A stretch of 42,048 nucleotides of DNA from a virus, in the IMG/VR virus record IMGVR_UViG_3300005548_000004, positions 1 through 42,048 of that record; one strand, 5' to 3'. Positions 1-8,779 of this stretch are shown one piece after another (position 1 is the stretch's first letter; each line of letters begins with the position of its first letter). Below the pieces are notes generated by a model. The model was not told the DNA's origin and did no database searches. It saw only the letters and a program-made list of their open reading frames with translations. Both the position numbers and the translations under genes were made by a program.

Positions 1-120
1 GGTCACTGACGACCCGGTCGGGGTCTGTTCCGATATGAGGACAGTCCCGGCACCGGCGGCGGGCGGCGAAACCCACAGCGGATTCGCGCCAGCGCCCTGC
101 GACTGCAAGACATAGGTCGC
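1..120. repeat. assembly end overlap, copy 1
   Basis: These 120 bases are identical to the last 120 bases of the window (41929-42048). They lie inside one continuous tail-fibre reading frame, which is what a circular molecule cut at an arbitrary point gives. A P22-type headful packager has circularly permuted ends, so a fixed biological terminal repeat is less likely than an assembly overlap. Confidence 0.93.
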
Positions 121-1323
121 GGTTCCCGGCGCGAGCGCCGCCCAGGCCGAGGCCCCCCTGTATAGGATTGAGCCCTGCGTCGAGCTGAACTCGCTATCGA
201 GGAAGGCGCTGACGGTAGTATTGGTGATCGAGGTCGAGCCGGAGAACTTGGCGAGGTTTCCGCTGGCCGGTGAGCCTGTCGTGGTGACCGTACCCGAAAT
301 CGTCGCGCTCAGCGTCCCCGTCGTGAAGCTGAGGCCGGTTCCCACGGTGACGCTGGAGAAACCGCCAGAGCCGTTGGCGTAGAGGATGGAACTACCGGAG
401 GTGGCTGGCGCATAGTCCGTGCCGGACACGGCGGCGGAGACCGTACCCGAGCCATTAGCCTTCAGAATGCCCGAGACGGACCCGGCGCCCCCATAGGCTG
501 AGCCGATAATCGTGGCGTTCCAAGTGCCCGCCGTGAGCGTTCCCACGCCGGTAATGCCGGTGTATGAGCCGGAAACCCGTGCGCCGGCCAGTGTGCCGGT
601 TAGGTTCGCCGCATCGGTCCCAGTCGCAAACGAACCGAAGCTCACACCACCCGTCTTCGTGACGGCAAGCGCGCCCGTCGAGGTGTTAAGCGTGCCATCG
701 CCGTTGACGGTCGGGACGCCTGCGAAGGAGCCGGAACTGTTGTACTGAAGCTGACCGCTGGAGCCTCCGGGCGCTGTACCCGCCGGCGTTGCCCACGTTC
801 CATCGCCGCGCCAGAACGTGGACGAAGACGCGCTGGTCCCCGAGTTGAACCGAGAGACCGAGAGGTTGCCGGTCAGGTTCGCGGCGCTTGTGCCCGAGTA
901 GAACGCTCCCGGCGTCACCCCGCCAATCGAGGCGACCGTGACAACGCCCGTTGACGCCACGAGCGTGGCATCTCCGGAGAACGTGAGCCCGTCGAAGCTC
1001 CCGGCGTTGTTCCACTGCACCTGACCCGAGGTTCCGCCAGGCGCGCTGGGTGGCGGCGCTCCGGTCGGTTGCAGGCCGGTGAAGTCCAGGGGCCGCTCGA
1101 ACAGCGCCGAGGCTTCCGCTCGGTCCAGCGCTGCGTCCGCCGAGGCCTGTGCAGCCGCCGCTGCGGCGGTCACAGCGGTCAGGTCGTCGCTCTGGCCCTC
1201 CGTGGTCGTGGAAACGTCGTAGAGGCCGTTCACGACGGCTTCCAAGGCGTCTACCGTGCCACGGTCGGCTCCGATCTTGTAGAGCCCGCGGCGGACGGGT
1301 CCGAAATCGACCTTGGTGACCAC
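1..1323 (-). CDS. tail fibre protein, N-terminal part (continues across the circle junction)
   Basis: The frame opens with GTG at 1323, sharing one base with the stop of the upstream gp10-like gene (TAGTG), runs off base 1 and resumes at the right end of the window to stop at 41470. The joined protein is 593 aa. The first 35 residues are compact and may bind the tail hub. An Ala-rich helical stretch follows, then a Gly/Ser/Thr-rich fibrous region with repeated units such as [12 protein letters not shown] and [12 protein letters not shown] and several AANLTG motifs, typical of trimeric phage fibres. Its position directly after gp10 is that of the P22 tail needle (gp26), so it may be a needle-fibre hybrid. 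No strong ribosome binding site is seen; translation is probably coupled. Confidence 0.85.
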   Translation of the reverse strand, partial: MVTKVDFGPVRRGLYKIGADRGTVDALEAVVNGLYDVSTTTEGQSDDLTAVTAAAAAAQASADAALDRAEASALFERPLDFTGLQPTGAPPPSAPGGTSGQVQWNNAGSFDGLTFSGDATLVASTGVVTVASIGGVTPGAFYSGTSAANLTGNLSVSRFNSGTSASSSTFWRGDGTWATPAGTAPGGSSGQLQYNSSGSFAGVPTVNGDGTLNTSTGALAVTKTGGVSFGSFATGTDAANLTGTLAGARVSGSYTGITGVGTLTAGTWNATIIGSAYGGAGSVSGILKANGSGTVSAAVSGTDYAPATSGSSILYANGSGGFSSVTVGTGLSFTTGTLSATISGTVTTTGSPASGNLAKFSGSTSITNTTVSAFLDSEFSSTQGSILYRGASAWAALAPGTATYVLQSQGAGANPLWVSPPAAGAGTVLISEQTPTGSSVT

Positions 1324-2858
1324 TAGCCGAGGCTCACAGTGGCCCACCCGGCGGTGAGCGTGAACGGGATCGGCTCAGAACAGGACACCCGGACAACGAG
1401 GTCATAGCCCGAGCCCAGAGGGCCGAAGATCGCTCGCGTCTCGGGTTGACCTATCGCGCCCCAGCGCCGGGTGATCTCGTTGCTCCAGGGCTTGCCGTCC
1501 CAGGAATATTGCAGCGAGACAAGTGGATCGGAGCCTTGCACGCCGCCGTCACGCCCAACGCCCGTCTGACCCTGGATTTCCAGCTCTTCGACCGTGAAAA
1601 GCTGGCCTCCGAAGCTGAGGTGCGTACTCTCCCGCATCTTCACCAGCTCAAGGGTGTTCTCGCGGTAGTAGTCGAAGCTCATCTCGTAGATGTGGGCGAG
1701 GTTGTAAGCCCCGGTGTAGTGCCGCCCGCGGAACATCACGTGATGGTCGGACAGGATGCGCTCATAGAGTCCCGTCGCGGGGTTCGTGTAGGCGCGCTCC
1801 GTCCACGCCAGGGCCGCTGGCATAGTCGCATCGTGAACCCAGGTCTGCGACGGCCTGGCTGGGCTGTTGACTGTGCCCGGAACGGCCGGAAGGTTCAGGA
1901 CGTAGAACTTGCGGCCCGCGTCCTCGTAGGAAAAGGCCGTGATCTGCTCCGTCAGGTCCGCGCGGTCGATGGCCGAGAAGAACACCTTCTCCAGCGCCTT
2001 TTCCACGGCTGTGTTGGAGATCACCTGGGGCTCGGTTCCCGCGGTCCCAAGCAGTACGACCTTGCCCTGACCTTCTTGGTTGCGGCCCACCATGGCGATG
2101 CCGCCGGCGTGCTTGGCCGCGGTCCAGCGGGCGGCGCACCCGTACTCCACGAACCCGCCGGGGATGCGCGAGAAGGCGCTGTTGGCCCCGCCCGAGTTCT
2201 GATGCCACTCGGTGGAGTCCTTGCCGAGGATGATCACCTCGCGGTTGGAGACGATCCCGCGCAGGATCTTGTCGGGGTTTCCCTCGGCAGAGAAGAAATT
2301 CAGCCCATCGACGGTGAGCGGGTCGTTCAGCGCCGACCAATGGTACTTGCCGCTATCCCGCTCGAAATAGATCGTATAGCCGTCGAGCCAAGCGCTGTCG
2401 GTGCCGATGATTTGTTCCTCGCCCTCGTTGAGGACGGGAGACAGCACGCGGGTATCGAGGTCGAGGACGTAGAACCCCGTCCCGTCGCCCACGATCAGCT
2501 TGCCGTTGTTGTCGCTCATCGTCACCCGGCCGGAGAAGGTGGCGAGCGAGGCGAGTAGCGTCAGCGACGAGAACGAGGTCAGCTCGACGTTATAGTTCAC
2601 CTCGGCGATCTTCTCGGCGACGACGCAGAAGAAGCGGTCCCCCATCAGGTGGAAGGCGCGGATTTGCGGGCTTCCGGTGAATTGCCCGGTGAAGTCAGCC
2701 CAGCGGAAGAAACCCGGAGCGGAAATCAGCGCGACCGGCGCCTTGGCGTCCGGGTCGTTGGCCTCCGGGATCATGTTGACGGTGCGGGCCGATTGCTGTG
2801 CGTAGGACGCGGCTTTCGAGCTTCCCCCGACCAGCCCGACCGGAACCCGCTGGGACAT
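1323..2858 (-). CDS. packaged DNA stabilisation / tail hub protein, P22 gp10-like
   Basis: A 511 aa protein close in length to P22 gp10 (472 aa), the hub that plugs the portal after packaging. The N-terminal [15 protein letters not shown] stretch and the blade-like repeats ([21 protein letters not shown]) fit that family. I take ATG at 2858, which overlaps the gp4-like stop as TGATG, rather than GTG at 2867. Downstream it is coupled to the tail fibre. It acts in the virion: it seals the capsid after terminase leaves and anchors the fibre or needle. The family call rests on sequence pattern and gene order. Confidence 0.85.
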   Translation of the reverse strand: MSQRVPVGLVGGSSKAASYAQQSARTVNMIPEANDPDAKAPVALISAPGFFRWADFTGQFTGSPQIRAFHLMGDRFFCVVAEKIAEVNYNVELTSFSSLTLLASLATFSGRVTMSDNNGKLIVGDGTGFYVLDLDTRVLSPVLNEGEEQIIGTDSAWLDGYTIYFERDSGKYHWSALNDPLTVDGLNFFSAEGNPDKILRGIVSNREVIILGKDSTEWHQNSGGANSAFSRIPGGFVEYGCAARWTAAKHAGGIAMVGRNQEGQGKVVLLGTAGTEPQVISNTAVEKALEKVFFSAIDRADLTEQITAFSYEDAGRKFYVLNLPAVPGTVNSPARPSQTWVHDATMPAALAWTERAYTNPATGLYERILSDHHVMFRGRHYTGAYNLAHIYEMSFDYYRENTLELVKMRESTHLSFGGQLFTVEELEIQGQTGVGRDGGVQGSDPLVSLQYSWDGKPWSNEITRRWGAIGQPETRAIFGPLGSGYDLVVRVSCSEPIPFTLTAGWATVSLG

Positions 2859-3466
2859 CAGTTGCACCAGCGTCCGAGGGTGCGCAGCAAGGGCGCGTCA
2901 ACGGGCACGAAGGGACGGGAACGGTAGAGCTGGCTGATCCGCCCTCTCGCCTGCCCGGAAAGCAGGCTGAGCGTCGGCGTGAGGTCGGACTTCTCCAGGA
3001 CCATCCGGGCCGCCAGCAGGATCGCCAGCGCCTCGTCACAGTCCTCGGAGAGCGGAACGTCATCGTCCAGCGTGAGGTCGGCTTCCTTGATCCAGTCGCC
3101 GAGGTCCTCGCGGTACATCCACGTCGTGCTTTCCGTCGTGGTGACGAACGACGCCGTTTCGATGGTGTCCTGGTAGGCGGTGACGGTCCTCACCCCAATG
3201 ACCCCGATGCGGTCGCCGTTGAAGGGCTGGACAGGCGTTGTGATGTCGGCCGAGTAGAGCCCGCCGGGGATCGAACCAGAACCGTCCGCGGCGTCCCACA
3301 CGCGCGCGAGCTTCTGGCCGATCTGCTGGCCACGCAGTTCCTTCATCATGGCGTTGAAGGCGATGACGCCGTTCTGCGCGATGTAGGCTACCGGCGCCGG
3401 CATACCTTCGCTGGACTGCTTGATGATGCGCGTCGAGCGGGTGAGGAGTTGGCGAAGCGTCGTCAT
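2858..3466 (-). CDS. tail accessory factor, P22 gp4-like
   Basis: A 202 aa protein located between the capsid genes and the gp10-like gene, as in P22. It starts MTTLRQLLTRSTRIIKQ and has the RWxAA-type mixed alpha/beta layout of head-to-tail adaptors that attach to the portal ring. It starts at ATG 3466, overlapping the upstream stop as ATGA. P22 gp4 is 166 aa and also has weak muramidase activity; I cannot point to an active site here. Role inferred from synteny and overall similarity. Confidence 0.75.
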   Translation of the reverse strand: MTTLRQLLTRSTRIIKQSSEGMPAPVAYIAQNGVIAFNAMMKELRGQQIGQKLARVWDAADGSGSIPGGLYSADITTPVQPFNGDRIGVIGVRTVTAYQDTIETASFVTTTESTTWMYREDLGDWIKEADLTLDDDVPLSEDCDEALAILLAARMVLEKSDLTPTLSLLSGQARGRISQLYRSRPFVPVDAPLLRTLGRWCN

Positions 3467-4152
3467 TGAGCCCTCGCCGGATCAAGTGAGCCGCCAGGTT
3501 GGCGCATGAGGAATTGATGCAGGTTGCCGGGATAGGCCCGGTCAGGCGCGTGGTGCGTCAGGTTGAGGTCGGGCAGCAGGTGGATTTCACCGCCGCACGC
3601 GAGCCAGCGCCGCGAAAAGGCGTAGTCCTCGCCCCACCACACGCCATCGTGGGCGCCATGGTTGAAAAGGTCCACGCTCGGACTGATCGGCGAGCCGTAG
3701 CAAAGATCTGGATAAGCCCGCATGAAGCGCTCGACGGCTTCTCGGGTGAGCTTCAGGTAGCCGGCCGAAACCCGCGTGGCGCGGATCGTGCCGTCATCGC
3801 GGACTAGCGGGCGGCCCTCGGGATCGGTGTCCCAGGCGCCCATGTACTCCTCGTCGTCCTTCTTGAAGCGGTAGAGGCCCGCCACGACTTCTCCGGGCGT
3901 TTCAAGCAGGGTGAGGAGGTCTTGCGGTTCCCAGGACAGGTCGTAGTCGAGGAACACGATGACATCGGCCCCGCCGTCGAGCGCCTTGCGGAGCATCGTG
4001 GCGCGGGCGGCGGATATGTACGGGTTGCCGACTTCCTGAACCAGGGCCTCGACCCACCCCGCACCCGTCACCAAGGGAATGGATTGCTCCATCGCCTTGA
4101 TGAACGGGGCCGTAGGGCCGGCTAGCGAAGGAACGCAGAAGACGACCTTCAC
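3463..4152 (-). CDS. GT-A fold glycosyltransferase in the capsid operon
   Basis: A 229 aa protein with the layout of a small nucleotide-sugar glycosyltransferase. A Rossmann-like start MKVVFCVPSLAG is followed by NPYISAARATMLRKAL and a metal-binding DxD in VFLDYDLSW (Asp69, Asp71). A late acidic motif WWGEDYAFSRR is followed by His residues (LTHHAPD) that could complete the metal site. It lies between the coat/decoration genes and the tail adaptor and overlaps the next gene by ATGA, so it is expressed late. It may glycosylate virion proteins or the host surface; the acceptor is unknown. Confidence 0.75.
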   Translation of the reverse strand: MKVVFCVPSLAGPTAPFIKAMEQSIPLVTGAGWVEALVQEVGNPYISAARATMLRKALDGGADVIVFLDYDLSWEPQDLLTLLETPGEVVAGLYRFKKDDEEYMGAWDTDPEGRPLVRDDGTIRATRVSAGYLKLTREAVERFMRAYPDLCYGSPISPSVDLFNHGAHDGVWWGEDYAFSRRWLACGGEIHLLPDLNLTHHAPDRAYPGNLHQFLMRQPGGSLDPARAQ

Positions 4153-4157
4153 GCGGT

Positions 4158-4391
4158 CTAGGCGGTCTTGTAGGCGCCCAGCGCGATCAGCGCGTTCGAG
4201 AGTTCGAGCATGATCGCCGCGGTGTTCGACGCCACGGAGACATAAGACGACGCCGAGAGGAGCGAGGTCGCAAGGACCGTGCTGGTGCGCTGGGCGACGG
4301 GGGTCACGCCGTAGAGGCTCACCTTGCTGGTGGCCGATGCGCCGATGTTGACGCCATCGGGACCGGAATCGCCGATTTGGGTAATAGCCAT
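4158..4391 (-). CDS. small capsid-associated (decoration or head-fibre-like) protein
   Basis: A 77 aa protein immediately after the coat gene. The segment TSKVSLYGVTPVAQRTS followed by a C-terminal LSNALIALGAY recalls small phage head-fibre or decoration proteins with a K-x-x-x-Y/F-G-x-T-P-V-x-Q motif. It starts at ATG 4391, with an AAGGG element about 12 bases upstream. I infer a structural role from position and motif; no enzymatic features are visible. Confidence 0.6.
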   Translation of the reverse strand: MAITQIGDSGPDGVNIGASATSKVSLYGVTPVAQRTSTVLATSLLSASSYVSVASNTAAIMLELSNALIALGAYKTA

Positions 4392-4408
4392 GGAAATGGC
4401 CCTTTCTG

Positions 4409-4454
4409 AAAGAAAACGCCCGCCCCGGTTAGGGAGCGAGCCAGTCAGCCGGGG
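4409..4454 (-). terminator. possible weak terminator or attenuator after the coat gene
   Basis: On the minus strand, directly after the coat stop, CCCCGG (4454-4449) can pair with CCGGGG (4428-4423) across a 20-base loop. A GC-rich linker and a T-rich run TTTTCTTT (4416-4409) follow. The loop is long and the T run is displaced, so any termination is probably partial. This could lower expression of genes below the abundant coat protein. Confidence 0.3.
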
Positions 4455-4459
4455 AGCGG

Positions 4460-5650
4460 CTAGTTGTTGTGGAGGCGGCAGGCGAACTGCGGGCGGATGG
4501 TCTTGTAGCCGTAGAGGACATCCAGTCGGGCGGGGAACTTGTCCGAGTTGATGTCGTACTGGCGCACGATCCGCATGGAGATGCCGTCCAGGACCTCGCG
4601 GGCCGAGAAGTCCACGCCCTTCGGCATCACCAGGTCCGCCGTCGCGAAGGCGAAGGCTTCCTTGTGATACAGCAGCGACGTGTCATCGAGGCCCGAAAGC
4701 GTGCCCGACCAAGTGAGCGCCTTGGACGCGCCGGCCGAGACGATGGTCACGTTCTGGGTGGCCCCGGAGGTGACCGGCGTCGGCGAGACGACGATCGAGG
4801 TGGCGCCCGAGGTGAACGCCGTGGTGACCACGAAGGATTGCAGGATGCCGGTGGACACCTTGCTTTCCGGGTGGACCTTGTAGACGCCCGCGATGGTGAA
4901 GCAGTCGCCCACGTTGCCCGCACCGGAACCGCCGGAAACCGTGATGGTCGCGGTGCCCGAGGTGATGCCCGTCGAGGTGTTGCAGACGTAGTTGGTGTCC
5001 TCGGCGCCGCGGGTGTGACCGGGCCACAGGGTGTTTTCCACAAAGTCGAAGCCGGCGGCCCGACCCATGTAGCCCTCCTTGTACTGCTTGGAGAGCTGCG
5101 CCTGGTCGTTGAACAGGGTCTTGGTGTCCGTCACCAGATCGACCATGGGCTGGGTGCTCATGTTCGCGGTGCGGGCGTTCATCGGGGTCAGGCCATCCTG
5201 CAAGATCTTGCGACCGGCGAGGACGTGGGCGTAGGTGGTGGCCGAACCCGAGTTCCAGACGTTGTTGTAAACGTCCTTGTACATGTTCATCGCGTCCGCC
5301 TCGATGTTGGCGGCCAGGACGGCCATGGCGGGTTCGAGGATGCGGCCGGTGAAGTCGTCCAGCGAAAGGGTCAGGTCCACGCTGGTGAAGTTCAGGTCAA
5401 CGCCCTTCTGGGTCGCGATCTGGAGCGTGGTGCTGGTTTCCGTGGTGTCCTGCGCGACCAGAGCAGCGCCCGTGCGGACGGTGTACTGGTTCGGCAGGCG
5501 GATCTTCAGCGAGTCGCCGATCTTGGCGCCGGTCTTGGCGAATTGGTCGTCATATTGGCGCTCGATGGTGCCGACGAAGTTCAGCTTCTGGTGGAGAACG
5601 CGCAAGGCTTCTCGCGTCACCGCCGTGGGGGTGAGGATCGTGTTAGACAT
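4460..5650 (-). CDS. major capsid protein, P22 coat (gp5)-like
   Basis: A 396 aa protein with the start MSNTILTPTAVTREALRVLH and early segments TVRTGAALVAQDTTETSTTLQ and DLTLSLDDFTGRIL typical of P22-type HK97-fold coat proteins. Residues about 225-320 are Gly/Ser/Thr/Val-rich (ITVSGGSGAGNVGD, TSGATSIVV) and probably form the inserted Ig-like or telokin-like domain of this family. The length is near P22 coat (430 aa). ATG at 5650 has AAGGA at a good distance. It follows the scaffold gene. Confidence 0.9.
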   Translation of the reverse strand: MSNTILTPTAVTREALRVLHQKLNFVGTIERQYDDQFAKTGAKIGDSLKIRLPNQYTVRTGAALVAQDTTETSTTLQIATQKGVDLNFTSVDLTLSLDDFTGRILEPAMAVLAANIEADAMNMYKDVYNNVWNSGSATTYAHVLAGRKILQDGLTPMNARTANMSTQPMVDLVTDTKTLFNDQAQLSKQYKEGYMGRAAGFDFVENTLWPGHTRGAEDTNYVCNTSTGITSGTATITVSGGSGAGNVGDCFTIAGVYKVHPESKVSTGILQSFVVTTAFTSGATSIVVSPTPVTSGATQNVTIVSAGASKALTWSGTLSGLDDTSLLYHKEAFAFATADLVMPKGVDFSAREVLDGISMRIVRQYDINSDKFPARLDVLYGYKTIRPQFACRLHNN

Positions 5651-5719
5651 TTCGGGGGTCCTTCGGGCGGCTCATGGCCGCGCTGGGAAAGGCGCGTCTC
5701 TCGACGGGCCGTGGCTGGG

Positions 5720-6517
5720 CTAGCGGCCTAGCTGGGCGTTACGTGCCGCCAGCCAGTCCTCTATCGGTTGGTCATCCCGCAGGCCCGGCACGAACCGACC
5801 GCCTGCGCCCCTGACCTGGGGCGTTGCGGGGGGGGCGTTGGTTGCGGGATTGGGCTTCGGCGGGGCCGAGAGCTTCTGTTCGAGTTGCGCGATCTGGCGG
5901 CCCTGGAGGTGCGGCGGCATGGCCGAAAGGGCTTGGAACTCGCGCGTATGCGTTCCGAGATAGTCGGCCAGCTTGGGGCCGATGTCGGAGGCGGTGATCA
6001 GGTCGAAGACCGTCTGGGGCAGGTTGGGAGCGCGCCGCAGCGCGGTGATGCCCTCGGGTTCTCCGTCCGGGTACTGTTCGGTGACCTTGTCCTCGAAGGA
6101 CTGGAGCGCCGTCTGGACCCGGGTTTGCGTCTCGCGTTCTGCAAAGCGCTTGGCGACGGCTTGATCAGCTTTCCAGTCGGTCAGGGCGTCGATGTAGGCC
6201 GGGTCGTAGACGCCGCCGTCGAACTTGTCGGGGTCGGGCCTTCCGCTGGCGTCGGCTTGGGGCGCCTGAGTGGGTTGCGCGGTCTGGGTCGCTTTGGAGC
6301 GCCAGTACTCGGCCTCCCGCTCGGCTTCGCGCCGGGCCGCTGTCAGCTCGTTGATGCGTTCTTGCGCGGACTTCTTAGGCTTGGGCTGTTCGCCCTCGCC
6401 GTCTGTCTCGGCTGCGGCTGCATCTTCGCCGGATTGGTTCGTTTCCACCGCTACCTGATCGGCAACGTCGGCGTCTTCGCTCACGCCTTCAGGCGCGGCT
6501 TCGTGGGGTTCTGACAT
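5720..6517 (-). CDS. scaffolding protein
   Basis: A 265 aa, highly acidic and charged, mostly helical protein located between portal and coat, the position of P22 gp8 scaffold. The N-terminus is disordered and acidic (SEDADVADQVAVETNQSGED). A coiled-coil stretch follows (AQERINELTAARREAEREAEYWRSK region, residues 50-75), and Pro/Ala-rich linkers lead to a C-terminal segment GGRFVPGLRDDQPIEDWLAARN that may contact coat. It would direct procapsid assembly and then exit. The call rests on composition and position. Confidence 0.75.
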   Translation of the reverse strand: MSEPHEAAPEGVSEDADVADQVAVETNQSGEDAAAAETDGEGEQPKPKKSAQERINELTAARREAEREAEYWRSKATQTAQPTQAPQADASGRPDPDKFDGGVYDPAYIDALTDWKADQAVAKRFAERETQTRVQTALQSFEDKVTEQYPDGEPEGITALRRAPNLPQTVFDLITASDIGPKLADYLGTHTREFQALSAMPPHLQGRQIAQLEQKLSAPPKPNPATNAPPATPQVRGAGGRFVPGLRDDQPIEDWLAARNAQLGR

Positions 6518-6579
6518 GAGCGCTTTCGCGAGGCTCTAGGCGCGGTGATCAGGGGCGAGCGAGGACCCTGCGCGGAAAG

Positions 6580-8775
6580 TCAGGCCTTGGGCTTGGCCGG
6601 TGTCTTCGGCGGCTCCTTGAGCGCCTTGACCGTGGTTGCGTGAGCCAGCGCCGTCTCGGTGGGCTTGGCCTGTAGATCCAGGAGCGCCGCAGCGTTGTCG
6701 ATGTGCGCCCCGAGCGCGTCGGCTTCGGCCTTCTGCGCCTCAGCCTCGGCTAGACGCGGATTGCCGGTCAGCTCGGCGAGGTTGAAATAGGCAATCCCGG
6801 CGTTGGCTTCGGCGGTGGCGGCCTCAGCGCTGGCCTTACGCAGCAGCAGCGCTTGCATGGCGGGGTCTTGCGGTTCGGGACCTGGCGCTGGCGCCTTGGC
6901 CTCGGCGTTGATCTTGTTGGCCTCGGCGTGCAGCTTCTCGATCTTGGCGGCCTGCTCGTTCAGGGCAAGTTCCGCAGCGTGGGCCTGCATAGCCTGCATC
7001 TGCTGGGCCTGTTGCGCGGCCTGCTGGCGAGCCTGTTGCTCCTCTGGCGTCAGCTTCTCGTCGGGGTCCTGCGCTAGCCCGGGCGGAAGGGCTTTCCTCA
7101 GTCTCTGTGCGAACTCGTCCGCCATCGGCCAGTCTTGGGACTTAGCTATCAGGTCCCCAGCATATTGCGCCGCCGCCGGCACGGCCTGCACGAACGCCAG
7201 CATCGACTCCGACGCCTCCTGGCGCTTGGTCGTATAGCTCGGGCCGGTGTCCACGATGATGTCGTACTTGCCCTTGGACAGGTCGATGCTGTTGGGGTCC
7301 ATCGGGTCGTTGACGCGCTGCACCCGCTGCTCGCCGTCCTCGCCCAGCAGGCGAACCGTGCGGGGCTTGTCGAAGACCTGAGGAATCCACTCGTTGACGA
7401 CGCGGCCACACTCGGCAATCGCCGACTTGAGGTTGTCTTGGTAGATGTAGGACGCGACGTCGCCTTCCTTCTGGCGCGCGAGAATGGCCTTGCCGCTCGT
7501 CTCGTTGGACTGAACGCCGAGGCTCGCGTCGTGCAGGCCGGTGACGTCCTTCATGTCCTGCGAGTTGAGCGCAGCTTCCTGAAGCACGGCCGCGTTGACC
7601 GGCGGCGGCTCCATGCGCTTGGGCTCGATCTGGCCTTGCCAGGTCAGGACCGTATCGCCCGAGGTTGCGGCGGCGCGGAAGTCGTCGGCGTTACCCGACT
7701 GCGTTTCGTGGATGAGCCACTGTTGACGCGGTGCGAGGGCCAGGACCTCAGCCGAGACCGAGCGCCAGTAGTTCAGCAGACGTTGCGGGTCCTTGGCGAA
7801 ACGGACCAGGCCAAAGCGGATCTTCTTCTTGCCGGTCTGGACTTCCCAGCCGGGGACGCGGAAGATCGGCAGGCGGCTGATGTCGTACTCGACCGGCCCC
7901 TCGAGGATCGCGTGGCCCGTCACCAGGTACATGCACGCGGTCTTCTTGGTGGTCTTGCGCCGCATGGGCTCGCCGCGGTCGTTGGTGGCGATCAGGGGCT
8001 CCAGCTGGGCGGCGTTCTCCTTGGTGATCCACTCGACCTTGCCGTCCTGCAACATGCAGATCTCGGCGGGCCGCTCCTTCATCGTCCAATACTCGGTGAC
8101 GCGGATCACGTCGCGCGACATCCAACCGCTGGCGGTGAGCCGTGAGCCGAGTTCGCCCAGGTCCGAGGCGGATTGCCCCGGATAGGCCTTCTCGAACTGC
8201 TTGCGGGGCAGCTCGTCGTCAATGAAGCAGTAGCGTGCGTCCTTGCCGGTGGGCTCGATCAGGTACGGGTCCCAGAGCGTGGCGAAGGGATTTTCAAGCC
8301 GCTTGATCACGATATCGCGGTCAAAGGCGTCGTTGGTGGCGTACTCCAGCACCACGCGGAAGTTGCCGATGCCGCAGCCGATCTGGCTTTGCGCGGCGTT
8401 GGTGTAGACCGCGCTCGCGCCTGACAGGTTCTCAATCGAGCGGATCTGGTCTTCGCGGATCGAAGCCAGGTCCTTGTCGGCGTCTTCGGCCGGGCGGACG
8501 CGAATGGCCGGCGGGCTCAGGCGGATATCGCCCACAACCTGCGCGATGAACTGCGGCAGGCGGTTGATCGTCAGGCAGGGTCGGCCCGCACGCGCGTCGA
8601 TGTCCGACTTGTTCCACTGCTCGCCAGCCAGGAACTCCAGGTCGGTGACGGCTTCCTCGCGGTTCTCCCGGTCGTAGTCCGCCGCTTCCTGGTAGCGGTC
8701 GCGCATCTCGGCCAGGAACTCGTCTTCGTCGGCGTAGCCTTCGGGGGCCTTGGTGGCGGCAGCGTCGTAAGCCAA
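6580..8775 (-). CDS. portal protein, P22 gp1-like
   Basis: A 731 aa protein similar in size to P22 portal (725 aa). Family-like features are EFLAGEQWNKSDIDARAGRP, the wing/stem segment NETSGKAILARQKEGD and the long Ala/Gln-rich helical C-terminus (residues about 590-730) that forms the barrel in P22. I choose TTG at 8775. It lies 4 bases after the terminase stop and has a strong GGGGAGG ribosome site 7 bases upstream, embedded in the end of terL; the other TTG at 8799 has no such site. It forms the dodecameric DNA entry ring. Confidence 0.9.
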   Translation of the reverse strand: MAYDAAATKAPEGYADEDEFLAEMRDRYQEAADYDRENREEAVTDLEFLAGEQWNKSDIDARAGRPCLTINRLPQFIAQVVGDIRLSPPAIRVRPAEDADKDLASIREDQIRSIENLSGASAVYTNAAQSQIGCGIGNFRVVLEYATNDAFDRDIVIKRLENPFATLWDPYLIEPTGKDARYCFIDDELPRKQFEKAYPGQSASDLGELGSRLTASGWMSRDVIRVTEYWTMKERPAEICMLQDGKVEWITKENAAQLEPLIATNDRGEPMRRKTTKKTACMYLVTGHAILEGPVEYDISRLPIFRVPGWEVQTGKKKIRFGLVRFAKDPQRLLNYWRSVSAEVLALAPRQQWLIHETQSGNADDFRAAATSGDTVLTWQGQIEPKRMEPPPVNAAVLQEAALNSQDMKDVTGLHDASLGVQSNETSGKAILARQKEGDVASYIYQDNLKSAIAECGRVVNEWIPQVFDKPRTVRLLGEDGEQRVQRVNDPMDPNSIDLSKGKYDIIVDTGPSYTTKRQEASESMLAFVQAVPAAAQYAGDLIAKSQDWPMADEFAQRLRKALPPGLAQDPDEKLTPEEQQARQQAAQQAQQMQAMQAHAAELALNEQAAKIEKLHAEANKINAEAKAPAPGPEPQDPAMQALLLRKASAEAATAEANAGIAYFNLAELTGNPRLAEAEAQKAEADALGAHIDNAAALLDLQAKPTETALAHATTVKALKEPPKTPAKPKA

Positions 8776-8779
8776 TCGA

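Noticed and set aside
1446-2558. 370 aa plus-strand frame inside the gp10-like gene, and similar long plus-strand frames over the coat, portal and ejection genes
   Set aside because: High-GC antisense shadows: Arg/Gly/His/Val-rich, no domains, no ribosome sites, completely inside clear minus-strand genes.
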